From Brachymonas wangyanguii (lineage in GTDB: Bacteria > Pseudomonadota > Gammaproteobacteria > Burkholderiales > Burkholderiaceae_C): 64,000 nt of DNA. The notes under the pieces are model-generated. The model was not told where the DNA came from. It did not search any database and was given only the letters and a program-made list of their open reading frames with translations. Positions 1-8,704 of the stretch are shown here, piece after piece. The DNA lies in assembly GCF_045055315.1 (NCBI RefSeq), contig NZ_CP173677.1, positions 1,984,001-2,048,000 on the forward strand, given 5' to 3'. The position numbers and the translations under genes are program-made. Numbering within the stretch: the stretch's first letter is position 1; each line of letters begins with the position of its first letter.

Positions 1-1
1 G

Positions 2-40
2 CCGGAGCGGACGGCGGCGTTTGAGTGGTTGCCGGGATAA
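2..40 (+). CDS. 3' end of an upstream gene, possibly truA (partial)
   Basis: Twelve codons followed by TAA are readable in the frame starting at base 2, ending in Phe-Glu-Trp-Leu-Pro-Gly. In many Burkholderiales the gene directly upstream of trpF is truA (tRNA pseudouridine synthase A), and a tail of this kind would fit. The assignment rests only on synteny and a very short peptide; other frames also close nearby (a TGA at 22-24), so identity is uncertain. Confidence 0.3.
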   Translation, partial: PERTAAFEWLPG

Positions 41-112
41 ATCGGCAGACAAGCGCCTCGGCCATTGCCGGGGCTGCAACACGAATCAGGCCCATGGGCC
101 ACAATACGCCCC

Positions 113-787
113 ATGCAAGTCTCCCTCCCCCGTACCCGCATCAAGTTCTGCGGCTTCACCCGTGAACAGGACGTGGACTCAGCCGTGGCCTGCGGTGCCG
201 ATGCCATCGGCTTCGTGCTCTACGCGCCCAGCCCGCGCGCCGTCAGCCCGCATCGTGCCGCCCAGCTGGCGCGGCGGCTGCCGCCCTTCGTCACCCCGGT
301 GCTGCTGTTCGTCAATGCCGATGACACCCTGCTGCAGGAAGCCGCAGCAGCCGTGCCACATGCCAGCTGGCAGTTCCACGGCGATGAAAGCCCGCAGCGC
401 TGCGAGCAGGCCGCCGGCCAGCGCGCCTGGTTGCGCGCCGCGCATATCCCGCTGGGGGCCGGCAGCAGCTTTGACTTGCTACAATTCTGTCAACAGTATT
501 CCCGCGCCCAGGCCATCCTGCTCGATGCCAAGGTCGATGGCTATGGCGGCGGTGGCAAGGCATTCGATTGGTCACTCCTTACAACAAACGTCAACGCTCC
601 CCTCGTCTTGAGTGGTGGACTGACGCCTGCAAACGTGGGCGACGGCATCACGCGCCTGCGTGATCGCTGCCAGTCGCTGTCTGTCGATGTCAGTTCCGGC
701 ATAGAGTCGGCCAAGGGCATCAAGGATGCCGACAAGATGCGCGCCTTCGTCGCGGCCGTCCGTGCCGCTGACGCCCTTCCTGTCTGA
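113..787 (+). CDS. trpF: Phosphoribosylanthranilate isomerase
   Basis: Catalyses the Amadori rearrangement of phosphoribosylanthranilate to CdRP in cytosolic tryptophan synthesis. The 224-residue product opens with the family's K-F-C-G strand-1 motif (the catalytic Cys) and ends in the phosphate-binding half of a TIM barrel (LSGGL near residue 164 and SSGIES near 200), with the acid Asp in LLDAKVDGYGG. Length is normal. The start at 113 places KFCG close to the N-terminus, as in homologues; an in-frame ATG at 65 would add 16 unconserved residues. There is no clear Shine-Dalgarno; a CACAAT hexamer ends 7 nt before the ATG. trpB follows 13 nt downstream, so the genes are probably co-transcribed. 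Confidence 0.95.
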   Translation: MQVSLPRTRIKFCGFTREQDVDSAVACGADAIGFVLYAPSPRAVSPHRAAQLARRLPPFVTPVLLFVNADDTLLQEAAAAVPHASWQFHGDESPQRCEQAAGQRAWLRAAHIPLGAGSSFDLLQFCQQYSRAQAILLDAKVDGYGGGGKAFDWSLLTTNVNAPLVLSGGLTPANVGDGITRLRDRCQSLSVDVSSGIESAKGIKDADKMRAFVAAVRAADALPV

Positions 788-800
788 CCGGATCTTCCCC

Positions 801-2051
801 ATGACCAGCTACTCCTATCCCGATGCCAACGGGCACTTTGGCAAGTTCGGCGGTGCCTTCATCTCCGAAACCCTGACCCACGCCATTGACGAACTCAAGC
901 AGGCCTACGCCCGCTACCAGAACGATCCCGAATTCCAGGCCGAATTCGCCTACGAGCTGGCGCACTACGTCGGCCGTCCCTCGCCGATCTACCATGCCGC
1001 CCGCATGAGCCGCGAAATGGGCGGTGCCCAGATCTACCTCAAGCGCGAGGACCTGAACCACACCGGTGCCCACAAGATCAACAACGTGATCGGTCAGGCA
1101 CTGCTGGCCAAGCGCATGGGCAAGCCGCGCATCATTGCCGAGACCGGTGCCGGCCAGCACGGCGTGGCCACCGCCACCATCTGCGCCCGCCTGGGCCTGG
1201 AGTGCGTGGTCTACATGGGCGCAGAAGACGTCAAGCGCCAGTCGCCCAACGTGTTCCGCATGAAGCTGCTCGGTGCCACCGTGGTGCCGGTCGAATCTGG
1301 CAGCCGCACACTGAAAGACGCCCTGAACGAGGCCATGCGCGACTGGGTCACCAACGTCGACAACACCTTCTACATCATCGGTACTGTAGCCGGCCCGCAT
1401 CCCTACCCGATGATGGTGCGCGATTTCCAGAGCGTCATCGGCCAGGAATGCCTGGAACAGATGCCGGCGCTGCACCAGGGCCGCCAGCCCGATGCGGTGG
1501 TCGCCTGCGTGGGTGGCGGCAGCAATGCCATGGGTATCTTCTACCCGTATATCGAACATGCTGGCACGCGCCTGATCGGTGTTGAAGCCGCTGGCGAAGG
1601 CCTGGACAGTGGCAAGCACTCGGCCTCGCTGGAGCGCGGCGAGCCGGGCGTGCTGCACGGCAACCGCACCATGATCCTGCAGGACGCCAACGGCCAGATC
1701 ACCGAAACGCACAGCATCAGCGCCGGCCTGGACTACCCCGGCGTCGGTCCCGAACACGCCTGGCTGCAGGAGATCGGCCGTGCCGAATACGTCGGCATCA
1801 CCGACCAGGAAGCGCTGGACGCCTTCCACTACCTGTGCCGCGCCGAAGGCATCATCCCGGCGCTGGAATCCAGCCACGCCGTGGCCCATGCCATGAAGCT
1901 GGCCAAGACCATGTCGCCCGACCAGGCGATCCTGGTCAACCTGTCCGGCCGTGGCGACAAGGACATCGGCACCGTGGCCGACCTGTCCGGCGAAGATTAT
2001 TACGACCGCCCCTCGATGCGCGGTCTGGTTGTGAAAGGAGGCCAGGCATGA
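801..2051 (+). CDS. trpB: Tryptophan synthase beta chain
   Basis: PLP enzyme that condenses indole and serine to tryptophan, working with TrpA in an alpha2-beta2 complex. The 416-residue product has the beta-chain landmarks: GKFGGAFISETL near the N-terminus, the PLP lysine in HTGAHKINN (Lys92), the glycine-rich phosphate loop CVGGGSNAMG and the C-terminal NLSGRGDKD. The ATG at 801 was chosen because it gives the usual N-terminus; an upstream in-frame ATG at 726 lies inside trpF. It ends in an ATGA overlap with trpA, a classic translational-coupling arrangement that keeps the two subunits stoichiometric. Confidence 0.97.
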   Translation: MTSYSYPDANGHFGKFGGAFISETLTHAIDELKQAYARYQNDPEFQAEFAYELAHYVGRPSPIYHAARMSREMGGAQIYLKREDLNHTGAHKINNVIGQALLAKRMGKPRIIAETGAGQHGVATATICARLGLECVVYMGAEDVKRQSPNVFRMKLLGATVVPVESGSRTLKDALNEAMRDWVTNVDNTFYIIGTVAGPHPYPMMVRDFQSVIGQECLEQMPALHQGRQPDAVVACVGGGSNAMGIFYPYIEHAGTRLIGVEAAGEGLDSGKHSASLERGEPGVLHGNRTMILQDANGQITETHSISAGLDYPGVGPEHAWLQEIGRAEYVGITDQEALDAFHYLCRAEGIIPALESSHAVAHAMKLAKTMSPDQAILVNLSGRGDKDIGTVADLSGEDYYDRPSMRGLVVKGGQA

Positions 2052-2857
2052 GCCGTATCCAGCCCACCCTGCAGCGTCTGGCCGAGCAGAAGCGCAAGGC
2101 CCTGATTCCCTACCTGATGACCGGCTACCCCGAGCGTGACTGCACCGTGCCGCTGATGCACGCCGCCGTCGCGGCCGGCTCCGACATCATCGAACTCGGC
2201 GTCCCGTTCAGCGACCCGATGGCCGATGGTGCCGTGATCCAGGCTGCCGGCGAAAAGGCGATTGCCCAGGGCGTGAGCCTGGCAACCGTACTGGAGCAAG
2301 TCAGCCTGTTCCGCCAGCAGGACAACAGCACCCCGGTGGTGCTGATGGGCTATGGCAACGCGGTCGAGAACTACGAGCTGCGCCACGGTGCCGGCAGCTT
2401 TGCGCGAGATGCCAGCGCCGCCGGTATCGACGGCATGCTGGTGGTGGACTTCCCGCCCGAGGAAAGCGCCGACTTTGCCGCCCAGCTGCGCGCCCACGAC
2501 ATGGACCAGATCTTCCTGCTGACCCCGACCTCCACCGAGCAGCGCATGCAGGAAGTGGCAGCGCTGGCCACCGGCTATGTCTACTACGTCTCGCTCAAGG
2601 GCGTGACCGGTTCCGGCGCGCTGGATACGGCTGCCGTGGCCGAGGCGATTCCGCGCATCCGCCAGCATGTGAAGATCCCGATTGGCGTCGGTTTCGGCAT
2701 CCGCGATGCCGAGAGCGCGCGCGCCATCGGCCAGCATGCCGATGCCGTGGTCATCGGCAGCAAGATCATGCAGCTGATCGCCGACCAGACCGGCGAGGGT
2801 ATCCCGCAGGCGGCTGCAAGCTTCCTGCAAGATATCCGTAGCGCACTGGATGCATAA
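2048..2857 (+). CDS. trpA: Tryptophan synthase alpha chain
   Basis: TIM-barrel subunit that cleaves indole-3-glycerol phosphate to indole and channels it to TrpB. The 269-residue product contains the signature around the catalytic Glu and Asp (IIELGVPFSDPMADG), the flexible loop-6 segment VSLKGVTGSG, and the phosphate-binding GFGI motif. Its ATG overlaps the trpB stop by 4 nt and is preceded by AAAGGAGG within trpB, a strong ribosome-binding site. Length and motifs are typical. The gap to accD is 31 nt. Confidence 0.97.
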   Translation: MSRIQPTLQRLAEQKRKALIPYLMTGYPERDCTVPLMHAAVAAGSDIIELGVPFSDPMADGAVIQAAGEKAIAQGVSLATVLEQVSLFRQQDNSTPVVLMGYGNAVENYELRHGAGSFARDASAAGIDGMLVVDFPPEESADFAAQLRAHDMDQIFLLTPTSTEQRMQEVAALATGYVYYVSLKGVTGSGALDTAAVAEAIPRIRQHVKIPIGVGFGIRDAESARAIGQHADAVVIGSKIMQLIADQTGEGIPQAAASFLQDIRSALDA

Positions 2858-2888
2858 TGTCGCTGCATCAGAATACGAAAGCAAACCT

Positions 2889-3770
2889 ATGAGCTGGCTG
2901 GAAAAACTGTTGCCGACCAAGGCAACCAAGACCCCGCGATCGTCCGAGCGCTCCACCTTCATCCCCGAAGGCGTGTGGATCAAGTGCCCGAGTTGCGATA
3001 CCACCCTGTACAAGAGCGATCTGGACAAGAACCAGCACGTCTGCCCCGAGTGTGGTCACCACCACCGCATGGGCGCACGCCAGCGTCTGGACCTGTTCCT
3101 GGACCCCGAAGGCCGCCATGAAATCGGCCAGGAAGTGCTGCCGCTGGACGCGCTGAAGTTCAAGGACAGCCGCAAGTACCCGGAACGCCTGAAAGAGGCG
3201 CTGGACGCCACCAACGAGACCGATGCCCTGATCGTGATGCAGGGCAGCGTGCACAGCATTCCGCTGGTCGCGGCCTGCTTCGAGTTCGACTTCATGGGCG
3301 GCTCCATGGGCAGCGTGGTCGGCGAGCGCTTTGTGCGCGGCGTCGAATACGCGGTGCAGCACCAGCTGCCCTTTGTCTGCTTTACCGCCACCGGTGGCGC
3401 GCGCATGCAGGAAGGCCTGCTGAGCCTGATGCAGATGGCCAAGACCAATGCCGCGCTGACGCGCCTGGCCAAGCAGGGCCTGCCCTATATCAGCGTGCTG
3501 ACCGATCCGACCATGGGCGGCGTGAGTGCCGGCTTCGCCTTTGTCGGCGACGTGGTGATTGCCGAGCCCAAGGCGCTGATCGGCTTTGCCGGCCCGCGCG
3601 TGATCGAGAACACCGTGCGCGTGACGCTACCAGACGGCTTCCAGCGCGCCGAATTCCTGCTCGAAAAGGGCGCGATCGACATGATTTGCGACCGCCGCGA
3701 ACTGCGCAAGACCGTGGCCCACACGCTGGCCATGCTGCAACGCAAGCCGGCCGAGGCTGTCAGCGCCTGA
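2889..3770 (+). CDS. accD: Acetyl-CoA carboxylase carboxyltransferase subunit beta
   Basis: Beta subunit of the carboxyltransferase that makes malonyl-CoA for fatty acid synthesis, acting with AccA. The 293-residue product starts MSWLEKLLP and carries the N-terminal four-cysteine zinc ribbon (Cys33, Cys36, Cys52, Cys55), then the crotonase-like carboxyltransferase fold with the oxyanion-hole glycines (GGSMGS, TGGARMQEG). The ATG at 2889 matches the family N-terminus; an in-frame ATG at 2850 overlaps trpA. It sits last in the trp cluster, as in many beta- and gammaproteobacteria, but the usual next gene, folC, is absent and a terminator closes the operon. Confidence 0.97.
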   Translation: MSWLEKLLPTKATKTPRSSERSTFIPEGVWIKCPSCDTTLYKSDLDKNQHVCPECGHHHRMGARQRLDLFLDPEGRHEIGQEVLPLDALKFKDSRKYPERLKEALDATNETDALIVMQGSVHSIPLVAACFEFDFMGGSMGSVVGERFVRGVEYAVQHQLPFVCFTATGGARMQEGLLSLMQMAKTNAALTRLAKQGLPYISVLTDPTMGGVSAGFAFVGDVVIAEPKALIGFAGPRVIENTVRVTLPDGFQRAEFLLEKGAIDMICDRRELRKTVAHTLAMLQRKPAEAVSA

Positions 3771-3790
3771 GCGTCTGCGTCCTGGTGACA

Positions 3791-3830
3791 ACAGCCCGTG
3801 TTGGCCTTCTGGCTACACGGGCTGTTTTTT
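3791..3830 (+). terminator. Rho-independent terminator of the trpFBA-accD operon
   Basis: A perfect 10-bp stem (ACAGCCCGTG / CACGGGCTGT) with a 15-nt loop is followed at once by six T residues at 3825-3830. It lies 20 nt after the accD stop. There is no matching T-tract on the opposite strand, so it should act on the + strand transcript. Confidence 0.88.
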
Positions 3831-3840
3831 CAAGGTCGCT

Positions 3841-5619
3841 TCAATACGGCTGCGGCTGTACCGGCAGGCGCGGATGCGGGATCGGCACGACCGGTACCGG
3901 GCGCGGTAGCGGGACCGGACGCAGTGCCGGCGGCGGCTCCTCGACCGTCACCGACGGTGTTCGGCTGGACAGGCTGGAAGCGATCTCGACCAGCTCGACA
4001 AATTCAGCGCGCAAGCCGAATGGATCCGCTCCTTGCGCGCCCTTGGCCAGTGCCAGCGTGTCCTTCCAGCCAAAGTTTCCGGTGGTCTTGCCGCCGCGCA
4101 GCAACTGGCCATAGCTGGCCACCGCCGTGGCATGGCGCATGTCGGCGCTGGCCTGCGCCAGCGGCTGGCTGCCGGTGCGCACCGGCACGCTCAGCAGCGT
4201 ACTGCTGCTCTTGCCGACCGGCTTGTAGCGGATGTTGACATAGGCATATTCCTGGCCGTGGGCCGTGGCGGCGGGAGCAGCAGGCTGGTAACGGCTATCG
4301 CTGAGCCAGCCCTGGCGACCGGCCGGAATGATCTCGTACAGCGCCGTGACCGCATGGCCGGCGCCGATCTCGCCGGCATCGACCTGGTCGTTATTGAAGT
4401 CCTCCTGGCGCAGCATGCGATTCTCGTAGCCGATCAGGCGGTACTGGCTGACCGTGGCCGGGTTGAACTCGACCTGCAACTTCACGTCACTGGCAACCGT
4501 GGCTAGCGTGGACGTGAGCTGCTGACGCAAGACCTTTTTCGCCTCGCGTTCGGTATCGATATAGCTGTAGTTGCCGTCACCGGCATCGGCCAGCTGCTCC
4601 ATCAGGCGCTCGTTGTAGTTGCCCTGGCCATAGCCCAGCGTGGTCAGCGAGATGCCGGACTTGCGCTTCTCCGCCACCATACCGCGCAACGTGGCAAAGT
4701 CGGTGATGCCGACGTTGAAATCGCCATCGGTCGCCAGCAGGATGCGGTTGATGCCGCCCCGGATATAGGCGCGCTCAGCCTCGCGGTAGGCCAGTTGCAT
4801 CGCCTGTTCACCCGCGGTGGCGCCGCCAGCCTGCAGGCTGTTGATGGCGCGCAGCAGGGTATCGCGCTGGTTGCCCGGCGTCGGCGGCAGCACCAGCTGT
4901 TCGCCGCTGGCATAGGTGATCAGCGTCACGCGATCCTGCGGCCGCAGCTGGTCCAACAGCTGGCGCAGCGTCTTTTTCACCAGTGGCAGCTTGTCCTCGG
5001 ACTGCATCGATCCCGATACGTCCACCAGGAACACCAGGTTGGCCGGCGGCAGGCTGCCAAACGACTGGTCAGCCGCCTGGATCGCAATGCGCAGCAGCTC
5101 GGCACCGTTCTTCCAGGGCGATTGCGCCACTTCAGTGCTCACGCCAAACGGATGGCGGCTGTCGGCCGGACGCGCGTAATCGTAGGGAAAGTAGTTGATC
5201 AGCTCTTCCACGCGCACCGCGTCTACCGGCGGCAGTCGGCCGTTGTTGAGGAAACGGCGCACATTGGCGTAGCTGCCGGTATCCACATCGATGCTGAAAG
5301 TGGAAACGGGCTCACGCGCCACCACATGCACCGGGTTGTCCTGGATCTGGCCGTACTGCTCGGTGTTCTGTACCGGCGGGCGGTACTCGGGCGGCATGAT
5401 GATGGCGCGACGGTCCATGCTGGCCATGCCGACCGCCGCCGGGGCGGCCATCACCTGTGCGCCATACAGCTGCGCCTGCTTGCTGGCCAAGGGGGCCGGT
5501 GGCCGGGACTGTGATGGTGCCGTGGTTTCAGTCAGCGGAGCCTGCTGCGCACAGGCTCCCAGCAACAGCATGGCAGCCAGGGACAGGGGACGCCAATGGG
5601 CGACAAGCGTATCTTGCAT
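3841..5619 (-). CDS. VWA-domain lipoprotein (YfbK-like, DUF3520 family)
   Basis: Predicted 592-residue lipoprotein. The start at 5619 follows a GGAAGG ribosome-binding site and gives a signal peptide with lipobox LLGAC (Cys23). Residues about 95-150 match the N-terminal segment of YfbK-type proteins (FSIDVDTGSYANVRRF, VEELINYFPYDY). A von Willebrand A domain follows with an intact MIDAS motif DVSGS (200-204), and then the conserved C-terminal DUF3520-type region. The last 30 or so residues are a proline-rich tail (PVPLPRPVPVVPIPHP), probably disordered. E. coli YfbK has a similar length. The function of the family is poorly known; metal-dependent protein binding at the envelope is an inference. 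The gene stands alone, convergent with accD. Confidence 0.88.
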   Translation of the reverse strand: MQDTLVAHWRPLSLAAMLLLGACAQQAPLTETTAPSQSRPPAPLASKQAQLYGAQVMAAPAAVGMASMDRRAIIMPPEYRPPVQNTEQYGQIQDNPVHVVAREPVSTFSIDVDTGSYANVRRFLNNGRLPPVDAVRVEELINYFPYDYARPADSRHPFGVSTEVAQSPWKNGAELLRIAIQAADQSFGSLPPANLVFLVDVSGSMQSEDKLPLVKKTLRQLLDQLRPQDRVTLITYASGEQLVLPPTPGNQRDTLLRAINSLQAGGATAGEQAMQLAYREAERAYIRGGINRILLATDGDFNVGITDFATLRGMVAEKRKSGISLTTLGYGQGNYNERLMEQLADAGDGNYSYIDTEREAKKVLRQQLTSTLATVASDVKLQVEFNPATVSQYRLIGYENRMLRQEDFNNDQVDAGEIGAGHAVTALYEIIPAGRQGWLSDSRYQPAAPAATAHGQEYAYVNIRYKPVGKSSSTLLSVPVRTGSQPLAQASADMRHATAVASYGQLLRGGKTTGNFGWKDTLALAKGAQGADPFGLRAEFVELVEIASSLSSRTPSVTVEEPPPALRPVPLPRPVPVVPIPHPRLPVQPQPY

Positions 5620-5755
5620 GGGACTTCCTTCCAGAGTCTTGCCGGCGCAACAGCCCGGCTCAACGGCAAGGCTACACGCTGCAGACAAGACAGCAGGCAG
5701 CCGAAGCCCTAAAATACGGGTTTTACCCAAATTTACGGCCTTTCTGGCCGGTCTA

Positions 5756-5840
5756 CTGCCACTCTGTGCGGTTGGCAGCGTTTTCTTGCCGCATAGGCAA
5801 CTCAAAAAACCCATATATCTACTCGCTGCCGCATAGGCAG
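5756..5840 (+). repeat. Cluster of TGCC/GGCA hairpins in the lysS leader
   Basis: Three short inverted repeats lie just upstream of lysS. CTGCC-N13-GGCAG is at 5756-5778, TTGCC-GCATA-GGCAA at 5786-5800 and CTGCC-GCATA-GGCAG at 5826-5840. The last two share the same 5-nt loop and differ by a compensated C-G to T-A change at the base of the stem, which supports RNA pairing. The third has the size and nearly the sequence of the hairpin cut by Csy4/Cas6f in type I-F CRISPR repeats. The 40-nt period is too short for a normal I-F array, so no array is claimed. Confidence 0.6.
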
Positions 5841-5852
5841 CCAAATCTCACT

Positions 5853-7406
5853 ATGTCCGACCAGCAACAAGCCTCCCAAGTTCCCGCCGCCGACGAAAAC
5901 CAGCTCATTGCCGAACGCCGCGAGAAACTGAAAACCCTGCGCGCCGCCCAGGCCGAGGGCAAGGGCGTGGCCTTCCCGAACGATTTCAAGCCCTCCGACC
6001 GTGCCGCCGACCTGGTGCAGGCCCTCGACGGCAAGACCAAGGAGCAGTTCGAGGAAGAAATCGCTGCCGGCAACAGCACGCCGGCCACGATTGCCGGCCG
6101 CATGATGCTCAAGCGCGTCATGGGCAAGGCCAGCTTTGCCACGTTGCAGGACGCCACCGGCCGTTTCCAGATCTACGTCACGCGCGATGCCGTGGGTGAA
6201 GAGGTCTATGCCGATTTCAAGAAGTGGGACCTGGGCGACATCATCGCCGCCGAAGGCCATGTGTTCAAGACGCGCACCGGCGAGCTCTCCCTGCACGCCA
6301 CCCGCATCCGCCTGCTGACCAAGAGCCTGCGCCCGCTGCCGGACAAGTTCCACGGCGTGTCCGACCAGGAGCTGAAGTACCGCCAGCGTTACGTGGACCT
6401 GATCACTGACGAAGACGCACGCCTGCGCTTCGTCGCACGCAGCAAGGCCATCAGCAGCATGCGCGATTTCATGGTGCAGAACAGCTTCCTCGAAGTCGAG
6501 ACGCCGATGCTGCACCCGATCCCGGGCGGCGCCAACGCCAAGCCCTTTGTCACGCACCACAACGCGCTGGACCAGGACATGTTCCTGCGCATCGCGCCCG
6601 AGCTCTACCTGAAGCGCCTGATCGTCGGCGGCTTCGAGCGCGTGTTCGAAATCAACCGCAGCTTCCGCAACGAAGGCATCAGCGTCCGCCACAACCCCGA
6701 ATTCACCATGATGGAGTTCTACGCGGCGTTCTGGAACTACCAGGACCTGATGGACTACACCGAAAAGCTGATTCGCCATGTCGCCATGCAGGCGCGCGGC
6801 TCGCTGACCGTGACCTACCAGGGTGGCGAGGAGATCGACCTGTCGCAGCCGTTCCGCCGCATGACGATCCGCGAAGCGATCCTGGCGCATACCGATGCCG
6901 GCGACAACGTGGACAACGCCGTCTGGCTGATCGACGCCCTCAAGCGCCTCGGCATGAGCGAAGAGAAGGACCGCCTGAGCCAGCGCAGCCTGCCCGCGCT
7001 GCAGGTGCTGTTCTTCGAGGAAAAGGTCGAGGAACAGCTGTGGCAGCCGACCTTCATCATGGAGCACCCGACCGAAATCAGCCCGCTGGCCCGCGCCAAC
7101 GACGAGCGTCCCGAGGTGACCGAGCGCTTCGAGCTCTACATCACCGGCCGCGAGATGGCCAACGGCTTCTCCGAGTTGAACGACGCCGAAGACCAGGCCG
7201 CGCGCCTGCAGGCCCAGGTCGATGCCAAGGACGCCGGTGACGACGAGGCCATGTACTTCGACCACGACTTCATCCGTGCGCTGGAATACGGCATGCCGCC
7301 CACGGGTGGCTGCGGCATCGGCATCGACCGCCTGATCATGCTGCTGACCGACAGCGGCAGCATCCGCGACGTGATCCTGTTCCCGGCGCTGCGCAAGGAA
7401 GCCTGA
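5853..7406 (+). CDS. lysS: Lysyl-tRNA synthetase (class II)
   Basis: Charges tRNA-Lys with lysine in the cytosol. The 517-residue product has an N-terminal OB-fold anticodon-binding domain (about residues 70-170) and a class II catalytic core with motif 2 (FEINRSFRNEGISVRHNPEFTMMEFY region, near 265-290) and motif 3 (GCGIGIDRLIMLLTD, near the C-terminus). The ATG at 5853 gives the usual N-terminus; there is no obvious Shine-Dalgarno, the upstream 20 nt being occupied by a hairpin. It is divergent from the VWA lipoprotein gene. Confidence 0.97.
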   Translation: MSDQQQASQVPAADENQLIAERREKLKTLRAAQAEGKGVAFPNDFKPSDRAADLVQALDGKTKEQFEEEIAAGNSTPATIAGRMMLKRVMGKASFATLQDATGRFQIYVTRDAVGEEVYADFKKWDLGDIIAAEGHVFKTRTGELSLHATRIRLLTKSLRPLPDKFHGVSDQELKYRQRYVDLITDEDARLRFVARSKAISSMRDFMVQNSFLEVETPMLHPIPGGANAKPFVTHHNALDQDMFLRIAPELYLKRLIVGGFERVFEINRSFRNEGISVRHNPEFTMMEFYAAFWNYQDLMDYTEKLIRHVAMQARGSLTVTYQGGEEIDLSQPFRRMTIREAILAHTDAGDNVDNAVWLIDALKRLGMSEEKDRLSQRSLPALQVLFFEEKVEEQLWQPTFIMEHPTEISPLARANDERPEVTERFELYITGREMANGFSELNDAEDQAARLQAQVDAKDAGDDEAMYFDHDFIRALEYGMPPTGGCGIGIDRLIMLLTDSGSIRDVILFPALRKEA

Positions 7407-7430
7407 GCCTTCCCGTAACCCGATGACCCC

Positions 7431-7460
7431 AGGCACCAGCGCAAGCCGGTGCCTGTTTGT
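7431..7460 (+). terminator. Possible terminator after lysS
   Basis: A 7-bp stem (AGGCACC / GGTGCCT, 7431-7437 and 7448-7454) with a 10-nt loop is followed by GTTTGT. The U-tract is poor and the element abuts the MFS start codon, so it may be only a weak or regulatory terminator. Confidence 0.45.
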
Positions 7461-7461
7461 C

Positions 7462-8685
7462 ATGTCCATGTCTTCCTCTTCTTCTGCAACGACGGCCGCA
7501 CCCGCGCCGGGCTTTGTGCTGCCGGTCGTGGCCGCCGTCGGCCTGTCGCACCTGCTGAATGACCTGATCCAGGCGCTGCTGCCGGCGATCTACCCGATGC
7601 TGAAGACGCAGTTTGCGCTGAGCTTTGGCCAGATCGGCCTGATCGCGCTGGCCTACCAGGTCACGGCCTCGCTGTTCCAGCCCTGGATCGGCTTCTACAC
7701 CGACAAGCACCCCAAGCCCTGGCTGTTGCCCAGCGGCATGGTGCTGACGCTGACCGGCATCGGCATGCTGGCCGTGGCCGGCAGTTTTCCGACGCTGATC
7801 GTGGCCGCCTGTGTGGTCGGGCTGGGTTCGGCCACCTTCCACCCGGAAGCCTCGCGCGTGGCGCGCATGGGTTCGGGCGGGCGCTTTGGCACGGCGCAGT
7901 CGATGTTCCAGGTCGGTGGCAATACCGGCTCGGCGATCGGCCCCTTGCTGGCAGCCGCCATCGTCGTGCCATTCGGCCAGCCGGCCATCGCCTGGTTCAT
8001 GCTGATCGCCCTGCTCGCCATCGTGGTGCTGTGGCAGCTGTCACGCTGGAGCGCGCGCCATGGCCAGGCGCAGATCCGCAAGCTCGCCAGCCAGCAGCCT
8101 CCGCCGCTGGACCGTGCCACCGTCATCCGCGCCATCGCCGTGATTGCGGTGCTGATGTTTGCCAAATTTGTCTACACCGCCTCCATCACCAACTACTTCA
8201 CCTTCTACCTGATGGAGCGCTTCGGCATCAGCCTGCGTGACAGCCAGCTGTACCTGTTCATGTTCCTGGCGGCAGTGGCGGCCGGCACCTTTGCCGGCGG
8301 TCCGGTGGGCGATCGCATTGGTCGCAAGGCGGTGATCTGGGTGTCGTTCCTGGGCGTGGCGCCGTTTGCGCTGCTGCTGCCACACGCCAGCCTGTTCTGG
8401 ACCGCCGTGCTGGTGATCCTGATCGGCCTGATCATGTCCTCGGCGTTTTCGGCGATGGTGGTGTATGCACAGGAAGCCGTTCCGGGGCGCGTGGGCCTGG
8501 TGTCGGGGCTGATGTTTGGCCTGATGTTTGGCCTGGGTGGCATGGCCGCTGCCGGCCTGGGCCAGCTGGCCGACCAGCACGGCATTGTGCGGGTCTACCA
8601 GTGGTGTGCCTGGTTGCCGCTGCTGGGTCTGGCCACGGCCTTGCTGCCGCGCACCCAGCCTGCCGTCGTGCTACGCAAGGCCTGA
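7462..8685 (+). CDS. MFS transporter, fosmidomycin-resistance (Fsr)-like
   Basis: Predicted 407-residue inner-membrane transporter of the major facilitator superfamily with about 12 hydrophobic segments. The N-terminal stretch GLSHLLNDLIQALLPAIYPMLK and the following LSFGQIGLIALAYQ resemble the Fsr family of fosmidomycin exporters. A typical MFS loop motif is visible as GGPVGDRIGRKAVIW about two-thirds along. The start at 7462 (MSMSSSSS) is one choice; a start 13 codons upstream at 7423 is possible. The substrate cannot be read from sequence; the Fsr assignment is from overall resemblance. Confidence 0.85.
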   Translation: MSMSSSSSATTAAPAPGFVLPVVAAVGLSHLLNDLIQALLPAIYPMLKTQFALSFGQIGLIALAYQVTASLFQPWIGFYTDKHPKPWLLPSGMVLTLTGIGMLAVAGSFPTLIVAACVVGLGSATFHPEASRVARMGSGGRFGTAQSMFQVGGNTGSAIGPLLAAAIVVPFGQPAIAWFMLIALLAIVVLWQLSRWSARHGQAQIRKLASQQPPPLDRATVIRAIAVIAVLMFAKFVYTASITNYFTFYLMERFGISLRDSQLYLFMFLAAVAAGTFAGGPVGDRIGRKAVIWVSFLGVAPFALLLPHASLFWTAVLVILIGLIMSSAFSAMVVYAQEAVPGRVGLVSGLMFGLMFGLGGMAAAGLGQLADQHGIVRVYQWCAWLPLLGLATALLPRTQPAVVLRKA

Positions 8686-8704
8686 AGGCACTACTGCCAG
8701 CGGC

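Noticed and set aside
5756..5840. A CRISPR array upstream of lysS
   Set aside because: Only two close hairpin copies 40 nt apart plus one loose one, flanks not conserved as full 28-nt repeats, and no cas genes in the window. Kept as a hairpin cluster only.
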